A DNA stretch of 64,000 nucleotides from Chrysoperla carnea (taxonomy: Eukaryota > Arthropoda > Insecta > Neuroptera > Chrysopidae), in assembly GCF_905475395.1 (NCBI RefSeq), contig NC_058339.1, positions 35,783,172 to 35,847,171 of the forward strand. Reading direction: 5' to 3'. Position numbers and translations under genes: made by a program. Shown here in pieces: positions 29,058 through 38,300 of the stretch. How positions within the stretch are numbered: the stretch's first letter is position 1; each line of letters opens with the position of its first letter. Under the pieces are notes generated by a model. It was given only the letters and a program-made list of their open reading frames with translations, did not search any database and had not been told where the DNA came from.

Positions 29058-29789
29058 ATGACACAAAAAGTGCAAATGCAATTAGACAAAAATGTGGCTG
29101 CAAAAACCAGTGCTACATATTCGACAGCTTCAAGAGCATCAAAGAAATCTTCGTCATCAGCACCCATTACCTGTCTTGAACATTGCATACATAAATGCAA
29201 TAACAAAAAAATTATAAAAACATTAGATAATAGATTTCGAAGTCTCAAATATTACAAAAAATTAAAAGAATCTAAATCAGCACATAAATTATCACATTAC
29301 AAATTCGAAATTCAGTCAACTAGAAGACGAAATTATTGTGATCGACTAGCTGATGCAAGAAACAAAATCACCCAAAAAATAGAAAAGGCATCAACAACTC
29401 CAACGACTGTTGTAGAACAGAAACCTTATTTAAGATTAGAATTATCTGAAGTACTAAATTACATTGATTATACTCGACGTTTGCATAGTATTGCAGTGAA
29501 GAAATTAAAACATTCCTTAGAGGAATTAGATAAATCGCTTGTGGATAAATGTAGTTCAAGTTACAATTTAAAAAAATCAATTAAACATCTCATTCAGAAG
29601 CGATTAAAATTTTTAGCGAAATGTCGATTTGTTATGCCTGTGAAAGAAAAAATTCAAACAAAACGCGAACGGGAACTATTAACCGCAACTATTACAAAAG
29701 ATAGACAAATCCAAATGCTTAAATTTGCAAGGATAAACAAAATTGAATCATTAGCAATGATCAAATCTAAACAGTTCCAAAAAAAATGA
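29058..29789 (+). CDS. Basic protein of unknown function, family copy 2 (intact)
   Basis: An intronless frame of 243 residues starts MTQKVQMQLDKN after a short 5' leader and ends TGA at 29787; AATAAA follows at 29867-29872. The N-terminus is Ser/Ala/Lys-rich (ATYSTASRASKKSSSSAP). It is followed by the family motif TCLEHCIHKCNNKKI, then RFRSLKYYKKLKESKSAHKL, FEIQSTRRR, EVLNYIDYTR, LKHSLEELDKSLVDKCSSSY, NLKKSI and LKFLAKCRFVMP. Cysteines in CxxHCxxxC, DKCSS and KCRFV are shared with copy 1. That supports purifying selection at protein level in a tandemly duplicated gene. I do not recognise the family; no membrane segment or signal peptide is present. Confidence 0.65.
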   Translation: MTQKVQMQLDKNVAAKTSATYSTASRASKKSSSSAPITCLEHCIHKCNNKKIIKTLDNRFRSLKYYKKLKESKSAHKLSHYKFEIQSTRRRNYCDRLADARNKITQKIEKASTTPTTVVEQKPYLRLELSEVLNYIDYTRRLHSIAVKKLKHSLEELDKSLVDKCSSSYNLKKSIKHLIQKRLKFLAKCRFVMPVKEKIQTKRERELLTATITKDRQIQMLKFARINKIESLAMIKSKQFQKK

Positions 29790-30065
29790 AATTAACAGTG
29801 AATTAATCATATTTAAATGAATGTACTATTCTTGTTTTTGGGATAATTTTAAATGATCGATTTTATAATAAATGCCACAATAAATTTTTTCATTTTATGT
29901 AGGTACAATTTTAAATTAAAATAAAAGAAAGAAAAATATTTTTAATTTCGATTCTTTAGATTTTTTTCTTTTTCTAGAATGTTTCACAAGACCACTAGTT
30001 GATATCCTTTATAGTTTTGGAGACAGTGAACTCAGAAAGTTTTGTTCTAATTTGCGTCCTTAAGG
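29790..30065. other. 3' flank of family copy 2
   Basis: AT-rich 3' flank carrying the AATAAA noted for the upstream gene and another near 29925. Nothing else is visible. Confidence 0.5.
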
Positions 30066-30406
30066 ATAAACAATAATGTTTATGAATAAAATGTTTCAAA
30101 CAAAAGTTGTTAATTTTTTATAAGGAACATTTTTAACTTTTAAACTTTTGTTTTATCTATACAACGGTTTACAATCTGGGTCCTACGGACCAAAGACCTA
30201 ATTGACCTTTGTTGCTCATTTACGAACTAAGCCTCACTTTTTACGTCTTGAGCACGCTATAAAAATCTCAGCTTGATATGTCTTTTCGTTTTTGAGTTAT
30301 CGTGTCCACAGACAGACAGACAAAAATATTTTTAGGCTTTACAAACTTGGGACTAAACTTAGTATGCCTTTGTATAAGTATATTACATATATACAGGGTA
30401 TAAAAA
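30066..30406 (+). repeat. Interspersed repeat family A, partial copy
   Basis: It runs from AAACAATAATGTTTATGAAT through the conserved core TCGTTTTTGAGTTATCGTGT and CCACAGACAGACAGACA to ACAGGGTATAAAA. The same series occurs at 42080-42600 (plus strand) and inverted at 43146-43603. This copy lacks the 5' third and a segment after the CAGA run. No coding capacity; the class is unknown. Confidence 0.75.
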
Positions 30407-30865
30407 TAGCCCTTTATATTAAATTTCTAGAGGAATACTTATTTTTAATTTTCAAAAAATTGCTTAAATGAAAACTGGAAATATCATTTGTTTTCGTTAG
30501 TCAGGATATGAACCTAATATGAAAGGAGTTTATAATGATATTTAGTTTGTGTCATCGGAATTTTAATTAAATATTTTGATTTGAAAACAATTTTCATATA
30601 AATAAAACACACATATTTATATTTAAAAACATATAATTATTAATCGTTATAATTTACTTCCATCTTCATTAATTGAGATCATAAAAAAAATTATAATCAC
30701 TGGTCAAGATCACGCCCGCTTGGCTCAGTACTGAATCTGTAAAGAATATTTCTTTATTATAATTTCAAAATTTGTAAGACACTCCTCAGCTAATTATAAG
30801 ATTTTAAAATTAATCCCTGGAGCATAGATAACAAAATTATGTGTTTATATCCTAAATAATCTACT
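30407..30865. other. Intergenic stretch
   Basis: AT-rich, no gene or repeat recognised. Confidence 0.5.
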
Positions 30866-31143
30866 CAAGAACATATGTATTAAGGACGTAAAACTAGCGG
30901 GGAGAGGGTAGTAGAAAAAAAGACATCTAACTAGGCGAGGTCTAGTTCTCTCGGTCGTTGCGTACTTTGTACTGCGCATCAGGCTGTCTTAATTTTTTGT
31001 CTTTTACAATCAATTGAAAGTGGTTGAAAACATGTTTTCAATCACTTAAGACAGCCTGATGCCGCAATACAAGGTACTTAACGACCGATGACTAGATTCC
31101 GCCCAGATAGGCACCTTTTATGTCCTTATTATATACGTTCTTG
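30866..31143. mobile_element. Foldback MITE family B, copy 1
   Basis: The ends are inverted: CAAGAACATATGTATTAAGG at the left and TATTATATACGTTCTTG at the right. Inner arms pair CGTACTTTGTACTGCGCATC and CAGGCTGTCTTAA with TTAAGACAGCCTGATGCCGC. The loop holds GTTGAAAACATGTTTTCAAT, itself a small palindrome. A second copy lies 65 bp to the right. Confidence 0.7.
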
Positions 31144-31207
31144 AATCAACTTTTAAATTATATAACGTGCATTGAGAAAGGAACTCTAGTTCTTTCCGAG
31201 CTATTTT

Positions 31208-31530
31208 CAAGAACATATATATAAGGACGTGAAACTTGAGCGAAGAGGAAAAGAGCGCCTATCTGGGCGAGGTCTAGTCCTCGTTCGTTTCGTACTTTGT
31301 ACTGCGCATCAGACCGTCTTTTGTTTTCAATTGTTTGTCTTTTCATGTCAATCAATTGATGAAAGTGATTGAAAACAATTTCAAATGTTTTCAATCATTT
31401 AGACAGCCTGAGATGCAGCGCAAAGTACGCAACGGCCGATGACTAGACCCCGCCCAGAGGAGCCTTAAATTCATCCACGGGTGCTTATATCTCGCCGTAG
31501 GAGGTTTCACGTCCTTATATATGTTCTTGG
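31208..31530. mobile_element. Foldback MITE family B, copy 2
   Basis: Same organisation as the copy at 30866: termini CAAGAACATATATATAAGGA and TCCTTATATATGTTCTTG, arms GGGCGAGGTCTAGTCCTCG, CGTACTTTGTACTGCGCATC and inverse. It is longer than copy 1 because of extra bases near the right arm (TCATCCACGGGTGCTTATA). The two copies lie in tandem, possibly from one element inserting next to the other. Confidence 0.7.
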
Positions 31531-32339
31531 TTATTTTCTTTTGAGTTGAGTTCTGTTATAATTATGCTATTTGCGCAGGCGTAAGAAAACCACTTGAAAT
31601 TTTTATAGCGCTTTATACTTAAAAGAAAACAGGTTTGGCCACATTAATTTTTCTATTTTTAAATTTCAAATACGCTCAGAAGATGGTAGGTGTTGCTGCT
31701 TGAAACACAGTTATGGGTATCGGAGCATCTAGATCATTGTAATTAATGTATCAAAACTACAAGCAACTACTTTTAACAACAAGCAATCACCTAGCCTTTG
31801 TATATTCGCGTTCAAAGGCACGCCATATATGCTCGTGTGTCTCAGACTGACAAATCTGAAATCAATAATTACGCCTTTACTCAAAAATTAGTATTACTGG
31901 AACTTTGCGGAATTTAATAGCTACTTAATTCATTCTTAGACGTGAATTAGTGTAGTGCGTGCGTTAGTGCTGAGACTACGTGTGACACTTTATGACTGGG
32001 TGTTAATAATGAATTCAATGCCTAACATCAAATTAAGTAGCTACTCAAATTAAACAAATGTCCTAGTGATGTTAGTTTTTGAATAAACAAGGAATTATTG
32101 ATTTGCCTGTCAATACGCGAGTATACGAAGGATAAGTGAACTATAGATAGATATTTGCTCTTCTCAAACGCTTGAGTGGCTAGACTACTTAGTTTTTGAC
32201 TAAATTTTGAATCTTTTGTTATACCCAACTGTCTTAACACACTTATAATTTTATAGTTTTAGATGAGAAAATGTATATAATTTTATGAAATGTTGCAATT
32301 TTGCCCCAACACCATCAAATTTCATTATATTTATTCGTA
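31531..32339. other. Intergenic stretch downstream of the tetraspan gene
   Basis: No gene recognised. On the minus strand an AATAAA (32330-32335) lies just past the TAA of the tetraspan gene. If that gene has a further 3' exon, it should be sought here or further left. Confidence 0.5.
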
Positions 32340-35300
32340 TTACCTTATAAGCTTACCTCTCCGCTCTGTTTGAGGTGCATTCACGGGAAATTGTACACGC
32401 TTACTACTTGGCCTACGACTCATTGCCGTCGTAACATCTGGTAAAGCTAATGAATTTTGTGTGGGACTTGGTGGTGGAGTAATTTGTGCTTCGGTTACAC
32501 CACCGCCTAAAGCGAATGACGTTCCACGACGGGTGCTAGTTAGATAACTAGTCGCTGTAGATGGTCCAATATATTCAACACATGGTACCTATAAACAAAA
32601 TATTATAATTATTTCTCGCTTGCAAGTAAATACATTGGGGTGTCCCAAGAATCATGAATGGCAGAAAAGGATAGATAGATGATGGAATTTTAAGAAGAAA
32701 AGTCCTTTGGCATTTTCAATCGAACGAACCCCCAACAAGACAGGACTGAGTTAATTAAAGTTGTTTCTTTAAAAAAATTCTAAATATTATTAGTAAAATT
32801 AAAATTTATTCAATAAACAAAATTTGAATTTTTTTCGAATTCGAATTTAATTGAATTTGGGTAGGGATGAAGTACGTTTTACATTTGAGAGCGGATTATT
32901 ACGTTCATTAACACGGAATCCACGCTAGTAAAGCATTTTTTTCTGGCAAATTAAAATTAGATTCTTTAATTATGAAGCTATCTTAAGAAAATTATTCATA
33001 CTAAAATAATTTGATTTGAATTTGAATATGTCATACTAAAATGATTTGAATTCTTTTTTTAATGATTAGAATAATATCTAGCTCGGTGTTAGTAACGCCA
33101 AAAGTACATGAAAAATGATTTTTAAAAATTGCCTTAAAATTATTTTAAAATCAACAATACTGCAACAGTAAACACAATTAATCCAACCGCTCGCAGGTGC
33201 CTCATACTTAATTCCTATCTACCTAATTTCAATAAAAAAAGAAATATCTAAACTCCAGTGGTATTCAAATCATCTTTTTCGTTGCGCTGTCAGGTTGTTA
33301 TATTAGTATAGTGAAAAAATCAAATTTCCTATATAGAGCATTAAGGTAGTACCAGCATGAAATCACTTTTCGACAGATTTGGCCGAATTTTTTTTCTCGG
33401 GTTTATAATAGCTTTATTTATGAATTCCTAAAATTTCATAATTTTTGACCGTTTAGATCGCGAGATATTTAAAGACAAAGTTCGCGATTTTGAGGGTCAT
33501 GTCCCATTTAAAGCATGTAAAATGTCCGGTCTCTCCAACTATTTTTTATGATATTATTATATATTGAAGAAAAAGTAGAAAAAAATGTTTATACAATAAA
33601 ATTCTAAAAAAAAAATTTAGAAATTAATTTTCACTTTCAAGATATTAATTTTGACGTAAATTGATCGAAATTGGGACGTTGGCATAATTATTTCCCATTT
33701 TAAACGGTCAAAATTTCTGAAACTTTGGGAATTAATAGTAAGCATTATTAAATTCTTAAATTTAATTTTTCGTTAAATTCTGTCGAAAAAAAAATTGTAC
33801 CATTGCTTTAACATAGAAACTGCAAATACCATGCTGGAAATACCTTAAGCGTAAATATCTTTATAAATAAGTATTAAACGTCACGAAAAAATAAACATGA
33901 ATAAATTAGGTTTACAAAATAATTTCTTCGTCTTAGAATTCCATCCCCTATTTTCATTCATTTTGACTTTTAGAAACCATGTATATATAATGTAGGCAAA
34001 TCTTACATGCTCCAAGTGGTACTGAGCAGTTCCACGACCAGCCTGATATTCTTGATACTGCGAAACCACACAAAGAAAAGAATAAACCTAAAAATTTTAA
34101 TAAATTAGTACTATTATTTACAATTATTTATATATTACTCCAAGCAAATTAGAAATTGGTTACTAGTGTATTTTCTTTAAATTCACGTAAAGTTGTAGGT
34201 TTTAAAGATATAGAAGGCTTATTCCATTCTCTGTATATGCAAAATTTACACACATATTTATAACTTTTTCTAGCAAATCTTAAACCCTTACTACTGGTTT
34301 TTTTCAGAATTTAAGTACCCAAATGTCTAATTTGCTTGGAATATACTACAGGACAGTTTTTGTAGTTCTTAAAAAAACACTGTGGGTCAAAAGTAGCAAA
34401 CTAGACGATTGAAGGAGCTTGGATAATAATTATAATGATTCGTTTTTTTAATTTCCAATGTCTTGACAAACGTATTCATTCGAAAACGGAAAGAATTCAG
34501 ATTGAATTTGAGATAATCAATTATCAAGGATAGATAATCAGACCTAAACAAGAGAAGCAAAACTGGATACTTGTAATTTGTACTACCTTGTATTAAATAA
34601 AATAAAATATGTGTTTTGTTTGAAAGTATCTTGAAATAAGTTAAATATAGTTGATTCAAAAATGAAATCATTTGAATGCATACAAAACTAAAATCGTTTA
34701 AATTTTATACTAAAGGGCAACTTACATTTAAACTGAGCAAGAAAAAGTCGATTGTGAATAAAATAGCTGTACTTGGATTAAAGCGTAACTGTAACAGACA
34801 AAAAATTATATCCTTAGACATTTTAGTTGTTATAAAATTTTAGTATAAACTTAGAAGTTTTAATTCTAAGTATACAGAGTGAACCATGTGATTTTGAAAA
34901 CACTGTAAAATAAAAATCTAGTAAGATGAAGTCCATTCAGGCATACATCGTTTGACAAGGGCTAGGGCGGGGGGTAGGTGGATCAAAAGCTTTGTGTTGC
35001 TCTCCTACCTTCGACAAGTGCTACCGTATGTTAATTTTATTAAAGATTATTTTTAATGAAAATACAAAAATTTGAAACTGCCGCTTTAATTTAATTATTT
35101 CTAAATATACAATTGAAAAAATCATCACAGCAGTGCGTAAGCGTAGATTAGAAACTGGAAAATTTAAAGTGTAATGTGTGATGATGTATGTAATGTATGT
35201 TGATGTGTGTGAAATATTCTTGCAGTTTTCAACTGTTGTTCGGTAAATCTTTTTTTTGGATGGTAAAAACATAATTTGTGAAAATTGAAGGACTTTGGTT

Positions 35301-38300
35301 TTACAGCGCTTTTAAAATCGCACACTTCTCTGCCTCACAGTGTAGATTCCCATTTTATATTATAATAAATGCTGAAAAAATCTATTCGCAGAGATATTGC
35401 AAATATAAATGGCCTCCGATGAGTTTCTTAGTTTTTCCAAGTTAAAGAGTTAGGGTGAAAATCATGTGGAAACTGGAAAACTTTTTTTTTTAATGATATC
35501 TAACATCTAACGATTAATTCGTTTTTATCATCTAGGTTGTATTTAGAGTTTCCAATTTGAAAATTTTTTCGAAATATTAAATTAAATTCCCCTTGTATAA
35601 GCTGTTCGAAAATTATGAAAAATTGCTCATTTTGGTAATCCTGGGCGTATGTATGTGGCAATGTTACATTAAAAAGCCTGCATGCATTTCCAAAAAAATA
35701 AATAAATAAATAAATAAATATATATATTGGAACGCACCGTTTCATTGATGAAAATATATACACAATGAACTAATTCTATAATTGTAGCAATGATGATTGT
35801 AAAAATCCATGGAACTAGTAGGAATTTTCTATCCTGAAATACAATATTTGAATTTTATTTCAAAACAATATAATTTTAAATAAATTGGAAAAAAAACACA
35901 TAAAATTAGCTATTAGCTACAGAGATGAAAAAAAAGAGATTATACAAATGATAGTAGGAGTACTAGATATTTTGTAAGTTACAAATAGTCCAGGGAGTTT
36001 ACGAATGACCCAATGATAAAGCTCTAAAACATACTGTCGAGAAGCAACAAATTTGGTCGGGTAGAAGAAAAATTCTAAGAAGGATAATGTTTTTTGCATT
36101 TTTTCCAGCTGGATTCCAGCAAAAATCGAAAAACGGTTTTTCGCTCTAAAAAAATCAAAGCAAGCTACAAAAAAAGTTAAATCAAAAAGTTGTAAAGAGT
36201 AAAAAAAAACCTATTGAATGAGGCTTGCTGGATACGTTGGTTATTCTCCGATAAAATCACGAAATTTAATCGAAAATCGTCGTTTTTTGTTCTCGCCACG
36301 AACGGTTCAACTTTTATTATATTTGTAATTAACACATAAAGATACCTCTACCGAGTACAACAAGGAGCTTTTTTTTTAAATTTAAATTATAATAAAAATT
36401 GAGCAGTTCAAGCTAGAACAAAAATCGAAGAATTTCGATGAAATTTCGCGATTTTCTCAGAGAATTAGCAACGAAATTGTATTAAGCAAGTCTCTCTCAT
36501 TCGATAGTTTTTTTTATTCTTTGTAACTTCCTGATTTAACTAATTCGACTTTTACCGACTTTTCCGATTGATATAGGTTATATTCTGCACCATCTGGAAA
36601 AATGCAAAAAACGCTTTCTGTCTAAGAATTTTTTCTTATACTCCACCAAATATTTTGCTTATCAATAGACTGGATTACTTTTTGTTTCGTACATTCTCTG
36701 GAGTAAAAGTTGTCTGATAGAATATGGTGGTTGATACCCTCTCTCAGTAGAGAATGGATCCAGATTATAAAATATAACGTGCACATCCAAAATTTTATAC
36801 CCGTGCAGTAGTAAGTTACTTACGGTGTATACTCCGTACAAAAGTAGTAATGATGTAAGAAAACCACAACTAGAACTGCACAGTATGACAATACTGATAG
36901 TCATTGTAGCTAAAAATTAATTAGCTATAAGCATGATATTTATTTAATGCTTACTAGTATACTGAAAATATCTAATCAAAATACACGCGGCGTCAAAAGT
37001 AACGCAACTGAAAATTTATAGCAAAATTTCTCTCATTATCGAATAATTGTAATGCCGGTTTTCCACTAAACAGACAAACAAAAATAAAACTCAAAATAAA
37101 ATAATAACTTAGCTTTGAGTGATAATAAATTAGCACGTGAAGTGAACAAAATTGAAAAAGAAAAGCTCAAATTCTTTTAAGACTTCGAGTTTTAAAGTTT
37201 ATTTCACCTTTAGGTATAATTTTTTTAAAGACTATAGGCGATTCAAAATAGTAGACGTTAAATTTTTGCTGTTGCAATTTTCGTGATCAAATGTTATTTT
37301 CAGTATACTATAGTACATATGAGGTGTTTAGTTTTTTAACTAATAAACGCGAGAATCCTAAACGAAATCATGCACTGCTTACAATTTAATTTCATTTAAC
37401 TTTAACAACTTATTATCGCAAAAACTACTTTTAAGTAAACATGCATTGAGTTTTAGTAGGAGTAATTCTTTTTTTACTAACCAACTCAAATGTACTAGCT
37501 TATTAAGCAAACGACAACAAAAGTTTATAATTAAAAAAAGCTTACTGTGTGAAATTGTTTCTGGCTCTAAAATAGTTGTACTGTATGGATTTTCTGGTGT
37601 GCTAGACAAATGTAGACGTTCCTCATTTAAGAAGTTTGCCATCATGAGTATGGTCAAAGCGAAATATGACTGGAACAAAATCAATAAAATTTATATCAGT
37701 ATTTTACATAAATATGTCCAACTCATAACAGTAAGATGGTCCAACTTATAACAGTAAGACTTCAGTAAATTGTATATAACGCTAAAAAATCATAATTTCT
37801 CAATAAGAGCCAAAGGTATGGAAATCTTTTGAATAAATTAGGCATTTTTCTGAACATATATTGCTAAAACGGCTGTTTAGAAAAATGGGAAATTTCTCTG
37901 AATTCATTTCAAATATCGCATAAACGTTAAGTATTCATTACATTTTCAATGAATTCAGTGAAACATTTTTGTCTCTTCTAAGGCTCCAAAGACCAGGGCC
38001 GGATTAATCCTCAACGGGGCCCTAGGCAACCATCAATTTGGGGGCCCTTTTTTCACGCCCGTTCCCTTCTTTTTTCGATTAAAAAATACAAACTTAATCT
38101 GACTCAATGCAAAGTATACCTAACATCTCGAATCGCTCTTGTCGCGTTGTAGCTCTTTCAGCAGCTTTGATTTTTTTTTAATTGCGAGAAGGATCGTTCG
38201 GCAGAACAATTTGTGATCATTAATGTTAAAAAAATCCGAAGAGCTATTTCTGTGTTAGGAAATACATCGGCTAATTGATCTTCCATTAGAATCTTATACA

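Noticed and set aside
37446..37751. A 101-codon plus-strand frame
   Set aside because: It overlaps, on the opposite strand, the splice-supported second exon of the tetraspan gene (37546-37669).
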